IMG/VR virus record: IMGVR_UViG_3300027969_000072
Coordinates: 27,524-91,523 of that record
Length of the DNA: 64,000 nucleotides
Reading direction: 5' to 3' (one strand)
From: a virus
Below the pieces are notes generated by a model. It was not told where the DNA came from. It saw only the letters and a list, made by a program, of their open reading frames with translations, and made no database searches. Numbering within the stretch: the first letter of the stretch is position 1; every line of letters starts with the position of its first letter. Positions 1 through 9,403 of this stretch are shown one piece after another. The position numbers and the translations under genes were made by a program.

Positions 1-264
1 TTAGGTAGTATAAATAAATTTAAAGATTTTGTCTCAAAGGCAAGTGGTTTTGATGAACTAACTAACTCAATACAAGATAAATCGATGGATGAAGTTTGGA
101 AAATGGTAGGATTTAATGGAGAAGATATTACAAAAGGTATAAAAGCAGCAGTTATGAAAATACCATACGTTGGTTCAATACTAAATGTATTAGACACATT
201 GGTAATATCTGTGGGTATCTATATGATAGTAAAGCCAAAACTTGATGCATTAAAAATAGCATAA
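1..264 (+). CDS. C-terminal fragment of unknown protein
   Basis: The window opens inside this reading frame; 87 codons precede a TAA at 262-264, and the start lies upstream. The visible part is a charged helical stretch followed by a hydrophobic region (about residues 55-80, with an IPYVGS turn and a VISVGIYMIV core) that could be a membrane-active or membrane-spanning hairpin. It ends 4 bases before the next gene, so the two are probably cotranscribed. I do not recognise a family. Confidence 0.6.
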   Translation, partial: LGSINKFKDFVSKASGFDELTNSIQDKSMDEVWKMVGFNGEDITKGIKAAVMKIPYVGSILNVLDTLVISVGIYMIVKPKLDALKIA

Positions 265-268
265 ATAT

Positions 269-853
269 ATGAAATACTTAAAAGAATACAAAATATTTGA
301 ATCTATAGAGGAAAAACTATATCATGGTAATAGAAAAGGAGATTTCCCACCAAAGAGAAAAAGATTTGCAGGTGCTATATTTTTAACAAGTAATTTAGAC
401 TTTGCAAAAAACTTTGCAGGATTCGATGAAAGAGAACAATTTCCAGAAGGAGCCGTTTGGGAAATAAAAATAAAGTCAAATCTAAAAATATGTGATCCGG
501 TGCAAGTAAAGACAATGAAAGAGTTAGAACTTAAATCAATATTACAAAAAATGATAGATGATAAATATGAAGATCCTACAAATGGTAAAAAATTTATAGC
601 AAATAGAGGTAAAGGATTCAAAGGATTTGATTATCATACCGAAAAAGAATTTGATTTAGAAGATGTTTCACAAACTGTTTATAACTATCTTTGGCTAATA
701 AAGAATGGTTCCTGGCAAATAATAGAATGTGATCCAATTATCAATCAAATAAAGTCAAAAGGATATGATGGATTTATGGTTGCAGAAAGAGGTTCTAAAA
801 ATGTGGCAATATTTGATGAATCCTCGATTGAAAAATTTAATAAGATTTTATAA
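269..853 (+). CDS. Putative ADP-ribosyltransferase-like protein with N-terminal packaging-type tag
   Basis: This 194-residue protein begins MKYLKEYKIFES, one of many copies in this window of an N-terminal tag resembling the T4 capsid-targeting peptide, with an I-x-E site after residue 11. The rest resembles the ADP-ribosyltransferase domains found in phage polyvalent proteins: an early LYHGN segment, then GAIFLTSNLDFAKNFA, and a C-terminal KGYDGFMV followed by VAIFDESSIEKF. T4 also packages an ADP-ribosyltransferase (Alt) that is injected to modify host RNA polymerase, so this could be a functional counterpart. The fold call is by motif pattern only; catalytic residues are not assigned. The stop overlaps the next start (TAATG). 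Confidence 0.5.
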   Translation: MKYLKEYKIFESIEEKLYHGNRKGDFPPKRKRFAGAIFLTSNLDFAKNFAGFDEREQFPEGAVWEIKIKSNLKICDPVQVKTMKELELKSILQKMIDDKYEDPTNGKKFIANRGKGFKGFDYHTEKEFDLEDVSQTVYNYLWLIKNGSWQIIECDPIINQIKSKGYDGFMVAERGSKNVAIFDESSIEKFNKIL

Positions 854-1119
854 TGTTACCTTTTAAAGAAGAAATAGTATCAGATAATGTATTTATCAGA
901 GAGTTTAAACAAGATACTGACTCTGGAGATTATCAATGGCACAGAGATAGAGAAGATAGGATAATTGAATCTATTGGTGAAACAGATTGGATGATACAAA
1001 TAGATGATGAATTACCAAAAGTTATCAAAGGAGAAGTTTTTATACCAATGGGTGTTTATCACAGAGTTATAAAAGGAACTGGAGACTTAAAAATAAGATT
1101 ACAAAAAAACCCTATCTAA
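853..1119 (+). CDS. Small cupin-like phage protein
   Basis: This 88-residue protein has a YQWHRDREDR segment, a central acidic beta-rich part and a C-terminal FIPMGVYHRVIKG segment. The two histidines about 45-50 residues apart, in short beta-rich context, suggest a single-domain cupin that could bind a metal. Similar short proteins are, to my recollection, common in marine T4-like phages, but no function is established. It is translationally coupled to the upstream gene through TAATG and ends in a bidirectional terminator. Confidence 0.5.
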   Translation: MLPFKEEIVSDNVFIREFKQDTDSGDYQWHRDREDRIIESIGETDWMIQIDDELPKVIKGEVFIPMGVYHRVIKGTGDLKIRLQKNPI

Positions 1120-1130
1120 TAGGGTTTTTG
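1102..1130. terminator. Bidirectional hairpin terminator
   Basis: A CCCTAT/ATAGGG stem with a 3-base loop is flanked by A and T runs. It sits between convergent genes and can serve both strands. Confidence 0.8.
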
Positions 1131-1312
1131 TAATTTAACTCGTGGTTAAATCGTTTACTTATAAAATCATTTAACTTCATACACTTCTCAAACATTTCTT
1201 GTTCTTCTAATTCTTTTACAATTACTTGTAAATAATCTTTTGTATAAATTTTTAAATTACGGTTATATAATATACCATTTGTAATTCTTTCAAATACGTT
1301 TTCTGCTCTCAT
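1112..1312 (-). CDS. Small unknown protein downstream of the SbcD-like gene
   Basis: The open frame extends upstream to 1366, but I place the start at the ATG at 1312, giving 66 residues beginning MRAENVFER. That ATG lies one base after the stop of the SbcD-like gene, a typical tight operon junction. The protein is highly charged and probably helical. Its last codons run into the terminator hairpin. No family recognised. Confidence 0.5.
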   Translation of the reverse strand: MRAENVFERITNGILYNRNLKIYTKDYLQVIVKELEEQEMFEKCMKLNDFISKRFNHELNYKNPIR

Positions 1313-1313
1313 T

Positions 1314-2432
1314 TTAATCTTTTTTAGAACTATAGTTCTCGTTATAAATTTTAATAACCTCATCATATTCAGCTACTACTCCTTCTCTAAAAGTATCATT
1401 GTCATACTTTTGTTTGTTTATATACTCTTTTATATAATCTGCGTAATCAAGTTGTATAGAAATGTCTAATTTCTCTTCATCAAATTCCTCATCAGGTGTT
1501 ATATCAACAGATTCATCAACCTTAGTAACTATATCATCAATATAATCAACAGAAGAAAATCCACTATTTTCTAATAAAACCTCTAACTTTCTTCTTAACT
1601 TTCTATTACTAATAAGTAAGTTATTTGAAATAGACAAATCAATATAATCTTTTGAATTTCTTAAAGCATCCAATCCATCAACATCAGTTTCTGAAATAAC
1701 ATTATATTTTCTGAATACTGGTGAATATGTATTTGGTATAAACGTCACTTCATCATCAGATAAATCCAACATTGTTATTCCTTTTTGATCACCATAATCA
1801 TTTCTATCCATTTGATATAAAGACCCTATAAACGTGAAATTACTATTCTCTTGGCGAATATGTATATGACCAGAGAAAGCTCTCTTATATGACTTAAAAT
1901 CTTCTACATCTATCTTATCAGCGTTTCTATGAGCAACCGAATTAAGGTGCATTTTACATCCGTTTAAGTCAGAGTGACACATTAGATAATCACCTTGATT
2001 AGATCTAATTTCATTGACCATATCTAAACGTTTTTCAACCCAAGGCATTAAAACGATTCGTTGACCACCCAATTGTAAGATTGTCGTTTCTTCATATACG
2101 GTAATGTTATCGATATATCCATATAATCTAACAGAGTTTACTTCATTAGAACCTTTATTAAACAAATCATGATTTCCTAACATTATATGAACTGGTAATA
2201 TCTTACTTAACTCTTTTAAAATCTTTTCTACTTTATTTAAAGTTATTATTGGTATGCTAGTTCTATTATCAAATAAATCTCCTAGATGTATTAGTACGTC
2301 ACCTTCTCTAACATTTTCTTTTAAATAAGGAATTACAAATTCATAAAATGTAGATTCCATCATATTTTGCCATTTATCCAGATTATTTAAGTAGATACCA
2401 AAATGGGTATCTGTTATCATAAAAACTCTCAT
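1314..2432 (-). CDS. SbcD/Mre11-like recombination nuclease (T4 gp47-like)
   Basis: This is a 372-residue calcineurin-like metallophosphoesterase with all expected metal-binding motifs: D8-x-H10 (TDTHFG), GDLFD around D52, GNHD at 86-89, a histidine in MCHSD (H153) and GHIH at 188-191. That order is diagnostic of the SbcD/Mre11/gp47 family, the nuclease subunit that works with an SbcC/gp46 ATPase in DNA end processing, recombination-dependent replication and host DNA breakdown. The ATPase partner is not visible here and is expected outside. A small gene follows one base downstream. Confidence 0.9.
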   Translation of the reverse strand: MRVFMITDTHFGIYLNNLDKWQNMMESTFYEFVIPYLKENVREGDVLIHLGDLFDNRTSIPIITLNKVEKILKELSKILPVHIMLGNHDLFNKGSNEVNSVRLYGYIDNITVYEETTILQLGGQRIVLMPWVEKRLDMVNEIRSNQGDYLMCHSDLNGCKMHLNSVAHRNADKIDVEDFKSYKRAFSGHIHIRQENSNFTFIGSLYQMDRNDYGDQKGITMLDLSDDEVTFIPNTYSPVFRKYNVISETDVDGLDALRNSKDYIDLSISNNLLISNRKLRRKLEVLLENSGFSSVDYIDDIVTKVDESVDITPDEEFDEEKLDISIQLDYADYIKEYINKQKYDNDTFREGVVAEYDEVIKIYNENYSSKKD

Positions 2433-2440
2433 ATTTTAAT

Positions 2441-3172
2441 TTAATTTTTATATCTCCATTTGAATCCATTTGAAGATTTTCTTTGTCCTTTACAAACTTG
2501 TACTATTTTACTATTATGAGTTTTAGTAGATTCTGCTGCCTCCTTTATTGATTTAAAATCTTTAATGAAATTACCATCTAAGTCCATTTGTATTATACCA
2601 CGTTCATAATTACCAAAATGCATCATTTTATCAATGAAATCAACCGGTATTTTTTTATCATAGTTATCTTTTTTGTATCTCCATATAAACTTACCTGCAG
2701 TTTTTCGAATACCTCTGCAACAAGGACCAACATTCACAACACCTGTCTGTGCAACTGCTTCTCCCATTGAAGAAAACTCCTTAATAAGAATACCATCTAG
2801 TCCATATTGTAAAACAGGAACATCAGAATAACCTTGACCTCCTTCAACCATATTTGATAATGGTCCATTACCTGTTATAATTCTACCTATCTTAGAAATT
2901 ACGTATTTCTCATATTCAAATGCATCAATTTCTGATAAATTATCCTTTATTTTTAAAGATTTAATTTCCATATTATTTTGATGAATCTTATCTATTATAT
3001 GACGTTTTATATTATTGTTTACTTTTTCTTTTAAAGATGATTTAATTCTATCATTAATTCCTTTACCTACATAAAAAGGCTCATAATCAAAGTATAAACC
3101 ATCACCATAATCAAAGAAACCAGGTTTATCACTTCTTAAAAAAATATATACATAAAAATTATCGGTACTCAT
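2441..3172 (-). CDS. GIY-YIG homing endonuclease with two NUMOD1-type repeats
   Basis: The 243-residue protein opens with a GIY-YIG nuclease core (FYVYIFLRSD, then FYVGKG about 25 residues later). Two C-terminal DNA-binding repeats follow, each with a YGLDG or MDLDG strand, a F(S/K)S(M/I)xEA helix and a final F(I/K)WRYKK signature (about residues 118-167 and 190-243), as in NUMOD1/IENR1 domains. It stands free between the SbcD-like and tail tube genes, the usual position of T4-type Seg endonucleases. It is most likely a selfish element. Confidence 0.88.
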   Translation of the reverse strand: MSTDNFYVYIFLRSDKPGFFDYGDGLYFDYEPFYVGKGINDRIKSSLKEKVNNNIKRHIIDKIHQNNMEIKSLKIKDNLSEIDAFEYEKYVISKIGRIITGNGPLSNMVEGGQGYSDVPVLQYGLDGILIKEFSSMGEAVAQTGVVNVGPCCRGIRKTAGKFIWRYKKDNYDKKIPVDFIDKMMHFGNYERGIIQMDLDGNFIKDFKSIKEAAESTKTHNSKIVQVCKGQRKSSNGFKWRYKN

Positions 3173-3325
3173 GATTTTATATATTAAAATAACATGATTA
3201 CCTACAGAATAAAATAGAAAAAAATCACTTTTTTATTATAATATATAGAGATAGAGAATACAGAAAAGTAAATATATAATTTAATAATTTGTTATTCAAG
3301 TTAAACAAAAAATAAATAAAAGCAT

Positions 3326-3946
3326 ATGCCATTACCACATTTTACCCAATTACAAGGTGTAGGTTCACCTGGGGGACCTGGTACACTACCAGATGAAGTA
3401 GTATATTTAAACTTATTTGAGATAACATTTATATTACCTGTTATCTTACAAGCACAAGGTAGAGATCCAATCTTGTTATTGCAAAATGCAACTAAGATAG
3501 ATCTTAACTTAACAGAATTTGATATAACCTCTAAACAACAGAGATTCAAATACTCTACAAGAGAGTTTCTTTCAACTCCTAATAAAACTTCTGGTGAAAT
3601 TGTTATTCCTATTCAGGTTAATGTTAATCAACAGGGTTCTATGGAGAATTGGAATACAATGAAAGCTTGGTATGACTTAGCATTCAACTCTCAAAATGGA
3701 GCACTTCACTATAAAAGTGATTTGATTGGTACTATTATTGTAAATCAACACGATAAAAAAGGAGTTGTTTTAAGAAGAGTTACTTTCCAAAACTGTCAAT
3801 TATATAAACTAACAGGATTCTCACTTGACTGGTCTTCAAATAACATTCAAGATAACGTTAGTGGTACTTTTACATATGATTACTTCATTGATGAGTATAT
3901 TGATAATAACTTTACAATCAACCCACCGTTGGTTTCTGGTTACTAA
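3326..3946 (+). CDS. Probable tail tube protein (gp19-like)
   Basis: This 206-residue beta-rich protein has features of contractile-tail tube proteins: a glycine/proline-rich N-terminus, a central W-N-T-M-K-A-W segment near residue 110 and a C-terminal region ending in strands with the F-x-Y-D-Y-F pattern. Length and position near the sheath and a hub protein fit. The leader is long and A-rich, preceded by TATATAATTTAATAA. A structural alternative is another tail-completion protein; the family call comes from pattern and neighbourhood. Confidence 0.6.
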   Translation: MPLPHFTQLQGVGSPGGPGTLPDEVVYLNLFEITFILPVILQAQGRDPILLLQNATKIDLNLTEFDITSKQQRFKYSTREFLSTPNKTSGEIVIPIQVNVNQQGSMENWNTMKAWYDLAFNSQNGALHYKSDLIGTIIVNQHDKKGVVLRRVTFQNCQLYKLTGFSLDWSSNNIQDNVSGTFTYDYFIDEYIDNNFTINPPLVSGY

Positions 3947-3965
3947 TATCATCTTATATTAAAAT

Positions 3966-3998
3966 AAAAAAATCCATCAAATTGATGGATTTTTTTTA
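3966..3998. terminator. Bidirectional hairpin terminator
   Basis: A 10-bp stem AATCCATCAA/TTGATGGATT is followed by a T run on the plus strand and preceded by A-rich sequence. It lies between the convergent tube and tail-chaperone genes. Confidence 0.85.
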
Positions 3999-4009
3999 TT
4001 TTTATCTAT

Positions 4010-4264
4010 TTAGAATTTAGGCATTTGCATATTTCCTGTCATACTTTGAGCACTTTTCATCATTGATCCAGTGTCTGGCATTGAACCTCTTTGACCCTCT
4101 TCCTCTTTTTTCTGGTTCTTGTCTTCTTCTTCAAGAATCTCATTAACTAATTTAATGTTTTCTTCAAGCATCCAAAAAGGCCATTCATCCATTGCTGCTT
4201 CCTGAGTATGGAAATGTTTTTGAAGTAGTAATTTATTCTTTAATATATGCTTCAAAGGCATCAT
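4010..4264 (-). CDS. Small protein overlapping the gp26-like gene, possible gp51-like or frameshift extension
   Basis: An open frame overlaps the 3' end of the gp26-like gene. Candidate starts are the tandem ATGs at 4264/4261 (84-85 residues, overlapping the upstream stop by about 30 bases) or the ATG at 4192 (60 residues, no overlap). The core DEWPFWMLEENIKLVNEIL is followed by a Lys/Glu coiled-coil stretch and a Met/Gly/Ser-rich tail. Because the frame stays open upstream of any good start, a +1 frameshift from the gp26-like gene is also possible. In T4, gp51 and gp26 are adjacent hub-assembly factors. Confidence 0.5.
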   Translation of the reverse strand: MMPLKHILKNKLLLQKHFHTQEAAMDEWPFWMLEENIKLVNEILEEEDKNQKKEEEGQRGSMPDTGSMMKSAQSMTGNMQMPKF

Positions 4265-5180
4265 GAATAACGAAAATACCTGACGTTCCGTTGGGAAACT
4301 GCATTTCTGTGGTAACCTCCTCACCACACGTACAAGCCTTACCAAGTTTTTCAATACCGAAAGTCATTTTACCTATAGCAGCATTTAAAAATTGAAATGA
4401 AATGTCATCCATTTCTTGGAATTCTTTTAATTTTGCTTTAATACCATCTAAAGTGATACTTGATCTACCATTTAACATAAATGGAATGATTTTTAAGAAA
4501 GCCAAATTAGGAGTATTTTTCTCATTATTCTCTTTAATGATATAATCAGTAAAAGCTTTTTGTAATCCAATATTAGGAGGAGTTATTTCAAACTGACCAC
4601 CATTTATTGTTTTAAACGAGAATGAACTTGAAGCAGGTGAGTAAAATTTATCCAATTTCTCATCAATTTTATGAAATCTAAAGTTATCTCTTTTTAATTC
4701 TATTGCTATTTCTTCACCACAAGTACATTTTGCATTTACTGTCAGTGAATTACCTTGTTGAAATGTTAGTTCTCTAATTAAGAAGATTAAATAAATTCTG
4801 TCTTGATCTTTAACTTCTAAAAAAGAACCTACTCTACCATCGGTATATTTAATACGAACACATGCTTGTAACATATCATTCATTTTTTCAACTACATCGT
4901 AGAAGTTATTATCATCTACCATTGAGTAAGCTTGAATTTCTCTAACTTGAGCAGGTCTAACCATAAACATAGTTCCAATTGGATAGAATTTTCCACAAGG
5001 AAAGTCTCTAACATCAAAGCTAAAATATTGTAGATCACTAGTTCTTGTACTTTCAAGTACTGGCTCAGTGATAGTATCATCAAATGAACTAGGTGTGTTA
5101 TTTTTTTTAGTAGTGTCTATATCACCTAAATGTCTTTTTAAGTAATCTTCTTCACTCATATCCTTTTTATTATCTGACAT
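4233..5180 (-). CDS. Baseplate hub/tail assembly protein (gp26-like)
   Basis: The 315-residue protein has an unstructured acidic N-terminus. A core resembling gp26-type hub proteins follows: MVRPAQVREIQAYSM, then a region with MLQACVRIK, then QDRIYLIFLIREL. Two CTCGE knuckles (around residues 152 and 284) could bind a metal ion together. It lies between the tube and sheath genes, consistent with tail assembly. An overlapping +1 frame continues beyond its stop. The gp26 assignment rests on segment patterns and context. Confidence 0.55.
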   Translation of the reverse strand: MSDNKKDMSEEDYLKRHLGDIDTTKKNNTPSSFDDTITEPVLESTRTSDLQYFSFDVRDFPCGKFYPIGTMFMVRPAQVREIQAYSMVDDNNFYDVVEKMNDMLQACVRIKYTDGRVGSFLEVKDQDRIYLIFLIRELTFQQGNSLTVNAKCTCGEEIAIELKRDNFRFHKIDEKLDKFYSPASSSFSFKTINGGQFEITPPNIGLQKAFTDYIIKENNEKNTPNLAFLKIIPFMLNGRSSITLDGIKAKLKEFQEMDDISFQFLNAAIGKMTFGIEKLGKACTCGEEVTTEMQFPNGTSGIFVIHDAFEAYIKE

Positions 5181-5261
5181 AATTTAATTATTATTTTTTA
5201 TTTATATATTGATACAATCAATGTCTCTATTATATTAAATAATAACTAATTGGTTTAAAAT

Positions 5262-5292
5262 AAAAAACCCTTAGATTTCTCTAAGGGTTTTA
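5262..5292. terminator. Hairpin terminator after the tail sheath gene
   Basis: AACCCTTAGA/TCTAAGGGTT stem with a T run reading leftward from the sheath gene, and A-rich on the other side. Confidence 0.85.
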
Positions 5293-5308
5293 ATATTTAT
5301 TTAAGTGA

Positions 5309-8300
5309 TTATGCGTTTTGGAATCCACCAGCTGCAATAGCACCAGTTCTTAAAATTGTAACATTGTTTACAATGATACCCATACCTTTAATTGGTTCTA
5401 CATAAGTATCAAGAACTCCAATTTGACTGTCAATAATATCAGATGTATTATTCTCATCATCCATTTTGTTGAAGTAGTTATATAAACCATTTCTGTTTAC
5501 ATAAGTTTCACAAATAACGTCAGCTCTTAATTTAATTTCAGCTCTAACATCAGGAGTATTGAATTTCCATTGGTAATCAAGCAACATTGCAGAAAGTTCT
5601 CTTTCTAACTCAACTAGAACTTCTCTCACGTGGATTAAAGATAATGCTGATTTATAAAGTGTTAAAGCAGTGTTTTCTGTCTCAATCACATATCCTCTGT
5701 TTCTTTTGAATACAATTGGATTCATTTGTGCTTGGTTTAAGAATTCAATATCTGTTGGGTCAAATTCGTGTTCAACACCAGCAATATTTGTAATTCTACC
5801 ATTTGTAACACCAGCCGCAATTGTCCAAGGAGTAACTGAACTTACGTTAGAAATATGTTTTCTCATATAAGTAGTTGCTGCATAAGACGCAGGTGGGAAA
5901 TCTAATGGTCTACCATTATCATTTACTGTTACATAAGGTGTGAAATAACCAACTGTAGAAACACCAGTTCCATCACCGAATGAGTAAAGGTATGCAGGAT
6001 TACTTTCTGGATCACCACCTTTAGCAATAAACTCAACTTGTAAAGTACCTTCACTGTTTACGAAACTAGGAGATGAAGAGTTTTTGAATGATTTTAATGA
6101 TGGCATATTTATGAAACCAAATACATTTAATCTTTCTCCACAAATATCTACTAATTGTTGTTTCGATCTTTCAGTTAAACCTAATCCGAATGAATCTACT
6201 AAATATCTAAAGTCAAATGCTTCTTTATTGATTAAAGCCTTGAATAGCGGAGTTCCTTTAGCAACTAAGTTTAAAACTTGGTTTTGTTTAGTTTCTGTAC
6301 CATCTGGTAAAGAAGCTTGTCTAATTCTAAATCCTTTCATCGCAATACCTTTATAAGTTGTTGCATATTGATCAACACTTGAATATCTTGTTGTTTGGTA
6401 ATCTTGACCACCCGCTTCATTAGTATATGGAGTTCTTGATATTTTTGCATCACAAGTAATTTCAGATAAACTAGTATTACCAGCATATTGTCTTTTACTT
6501 AAAACTCTTGTAAGATTTCTTTGTTGAGTTTGACCATTCATCAATTCAACATTTTCATTATCTGCCAATAAGAAATCACCAACTTTTAATTCAGTATATC
6601 TTGAACCATTTACTAAAATTTTATTAGGAGTTTCAACATATCCAGATGGTGTTTCAATTTCAATAGTTTGTTTTAAGTTACTTAATTCTGACTGTACATT
6701 AAATGTAAAATTAGTTTGTATATCAATATTTTCTGTTGATGCTAAAGTTTTTTCTGTAAAGTCTACTTCTAAAGTACCATCTAAATTGATAAGCATTTTT
6801 AAATAATGTTTATCTAAATTATTATAAACCATAGTAACATCCGATACTTGTTCAAACGTAACATTCTCAGATACAGTATACGCAAAGAAATGATTACTTG
6901 CAGTAAATCCTAATGCCTGTGCCAATTCAACTGCACTATCTTCTGGATGAACAGTGTTTTGTGCTATTGTAAATACACCAGTATTGCTCTCAGACTGAGG
7001 GAATGAAATTTCTTCCAATAAACCTAAATCTAAAGCAGCCTCTGCTTGAACACCAGTAAGTCCATCTACTTCAAAAACAATATAGTTATATCCTGCATAG
7101 TCTCCAGTAACACCAGAAGCAGCAGTTATATTAGTTGGACTTGGAGAAGCTTCACCATTTACAAAAGTAACATTTACTTTTAAGACATTACCATCATTAT
7201 CAATAAAATCATTAACAATTCCATCAGATCCAGCAAGTAATCTATTATCATAGAAGAAGTCACCAGTATTGATCAAACCATTAAAATATTTTTCATAGAA
7301 TGTAGAATATTTAGCAACAACACCTTGTACTGGTGTAGCACTGATATTAGTAGTAAGTAATCCATCAGTACCAAGTATAAATTCATTATCTTCTTTATAG
7401 AAAATCAATCTACCCTCACCTGCTATGTAAGACACATCAGATAAACCAGTTTTAAGTACAAAAGATTTGTTTTGAGATGTTGAAGTAACTATATTTGTTA
7501 CAGTCATATCTGCTAAACTTTTCTTAGTTCTATTTCCAGTTATATCTTCACTTACAATCATAGTAGCTCTATCTTTATAAGAACTATTGATGAAAGATAA
7601 GATTGTATTAAACATTTTTATTTTTCTATATTGGCTATAGTTTTTAGAATCTGCGGCAGCATTTGTTCCCCAGAAAACTAATTGAACATCACCTTGTGCA
7701 TAACCAGGAGTATTACTTAAATCATAAACATAATAGTCATGAACTGTTGAGTTTGTACCGAATCCAAGGTCATTAGAAACACCATCAGTAAGATAAACAC
7801 CATCAACATACTCAGGAACAACAAAATCAAATATACCACCTGATGTACTTATTGCAACCGGTGAAAATTCTATTGATGATTCAATAAATTCTTGTTGATA
7901 AACATCAACTGTTAAGTAACCTAGAACTATATCAGTTGCACCAACTGATGGATTATAACCAGCAGAATAACTACTAACACTTGAAATAACTCCACTTGAG
8001 TTAAGAGTAAATGCAGTTGTATAACTTGCAGTTGCATTACTGTAAGGATAGTTTACTGATCTCAATGTAGTTGATACAGTACCACCTACAACTGGAACAT
8101 ATTGACCACCTATAACACAGAATGGTTCAAATTGTGAATTATCTGCTAGATATTTAACATTTATTGTTGATGAAGTTCCAGATCCTGCATAAGTATATCC
8201 AGAACCAGGTTGACCACCTTCTAAAACACTAACGTGTAATACAGCACCCTCTGTAAACCAAGCAGTTCTATGTTTACCACCAGTAACTACACCAGATTGA

Positions 8301-9403
8301 GCAGGATCACCATAAGCGTGACCCATTTGATCAACATATGAGTAAGTACCAAATAAAGCAACAACATTTCCAGGTAAATCCAATGGAACTTGTGCAAATT
8401 CTACTGACTCTACAATAGTTTCTTTGTAAGATAAGAAATCAATAGTTTTTTTCTCAGAACCAACTAAAGTACCACCTATAAGGTCAACTAAACCAGTATA
8501 GAAGTCTTGTTCTACTAAGTCTGCATTAAATGCACAATATAAACCTGTTGAATCTGTATCTCTATTTATTGTTGTTTCGATAAATATATTTTTACCGTTT
8601 AAATCTCTAAAATATGGAATCAATGACAAACCTTCATAATAAGCTAATAAAGTCATATTTCTATCATTTGCAAAATTTCTTAATTGACCTTTAATTAAAC
8701 CATCTGCATTAAAATATTGACCCCATCTGTTATCAACCGCCAATTCTTTGTAGTTAGACCAATCACCACCTACAACTATAACATCAACCATATAGTCAGA
8801 TGCATAATCTACAGTACTTACATAAGCAGGCATTTTTTCAATAGAACCATACCATTCTAATAAAGTTCTATCAAATCCAGATACCGCAGTTTTTACTACA
8901 AAAACTGTAATATATCTATCAGATAAGTTAGTAAAACTGAACGCTCTATCAGAGTATCCACTATTACGTTTTGTTAGATTGATAAATGATTCAGTATCTT
9001 TCTTCCAGAAACCAGTTGTATCAAAGAATCTTCTATAAGGTCCTTCTCTCTTAATATCATTAGTTTTTAATGCAGAAGAAGACAAAGATTTATATTCAAT
9101 AATATCTAATGTATCATCAGTTATCAATAAGTTCATTGCATAAACAGGACTTGTTTCTAACATTTTAGAAACAGTTCTGTGAAAAAACGAACCTTTTCTT
9201 TCCAAGTTTCTATCCAACTGACCAAAAACTGTTTCTAAGTCATTTACAGTTGTTAGTCTAATCGGTGTATTAACAGGTCCTTTTTTAGAAACTCCCATTA
9301 CAAGGTTAGTTATTCCTTCTACAGTAGCTGTACTGAATACAGACTTGTCAATTTCTTCGATGAAGATACCAGATCTTTTGTATTTTCCAATTTGAATTGC
9401 CAT
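5309..9403 (-). CDS. Tail sheath protein, very large variant
   Basis: The N-terminus (KYKRSGIFIEEIDKS, then a GVSKKGPVNTP segment and a T-x-x-D-L-E-x-x-F-G motif) and the C-terminal 250 residues (NPIVFKRNRGYVIE, then a helical VREVLVELERELS segment and a final beta strand) match contractile tail sheaths, which polymerise around the tube and contract on injection. At 1364 residues it is about twice T4 gp18 (659). The extra length is a long Ser/Thr/Gly/Tyr-rich beta region in the middle, probably surface-exposed insertion domains. The leader is about 30 bases, with an AT box at 9432-9443. Confidence 0.88.
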   Translation of the reverse strand: MAIQIGKYKRSGIFIEEIDKSVFSTATVEGITNLVMGVSKKGPVNTPIRLTTVNDLETVFGQLDRNLERKGSFFHRTVSKMLETSPVYAMNLLITDDTLDIIEYKSLSSSALKTNDIKREGPYRRFFDTTGFWKKDTESFINLTKRNSGYSDRAFSFTNLSDRYITVFVVKTAVSGFDRTLLEWYGSIEKMPAYVSTVDYASDYMVDVIVVGGDWSNYKELAVDNRWGQYFNADGLIKGQLRNFANDRNMTLLAYYEGLSLIPYFRDLNGKNIFIETTINRDTDSTGLYCAFNADLVEQDFYTGLVDLIGGTLVGSEKKTIDFLSYKETIVESVEFAQVPLDLPGNVVALFGTYSYVDQMGHAYGDPAQSGVVTGGKHRTAWFTEGAVLHVSVLEGGQPGSGYTYAGSGTSSTINVKYLADNSQFEPFCVIGGQYVPVVGGTVSTTLRSVNYPYSNATASYTTAFTLNSSGVISSVSSYSAGYNPSVGATDIVLGYLTVDVYQQEFIESSIEFSPVAISTSGGIFDFVVPEYVDGVYLTDGVSNDLGFGTNSTVHDYYVYDLSNTPGYAQGDVQLVFWGTNAAADSKNYSQYRKIKMFNTILSFINSSYKDRATMIVSEDITGNRTKKSLADMTVTNIVTSTSQNKSFVLKTGLSDVSYIAGEGRLIFYKEDNEFILGTDGLLTTNISATPVQGVVAKYSTFYEKYFNGLINTGDFFYDNRLLAGSDGIVNDFIDNDGNVLKVNVTFVNGEASPSPTNITAASGVTGDYAGYNYIVFEVDGLTGVQAEAALDLGLLEEISFPQSESNTGVFTIAQNTVHPEDSAVELAQALGFTASNHFFAYTVSENVTFEQVSDVTMVYNNLDKHYLKMLINLDGTLEVDFTEKTLASTENIDIQTNFTFNVQSELSNLKQTIEIETPSGYVETPNKILVNGSRYTELKVGDFLLADNENVELMNGQTQQRNLTRVLSKRQYAGNTSLSEITCDAKISRTPYTNEAGGQDYQTTRYSSVDQYATTYKGIAMKGFRIRQASLPDGTETKQNQVLNLVAKGTPLFKALINKEAFDFRYLVDSFGLGLTERSKQQLVDICGERLNVFGFINMPSLKSFKNSSSPSFVNSEGTLQVEFIAKGGDPESNPAYLYSFGDGTGVSTVGYFTPYVTVNDNGRPLDFPPASYAATTYMRKHISNVSSVTPWTIAAGVTNGRITNIAGVEHEFDPTDIEFLNQAQMNPIVFKRNRGYVIETENTALTLYKSALSLIHVREVLVELERELSAMLLDYQWKFNTPDVRAEIKLRADVICETYVNRNGLYNYFNKMDDENNTSDIIDSQIGVLDTYVEPIKGMGIIVNNVTILRTGAIAAGGFQNA

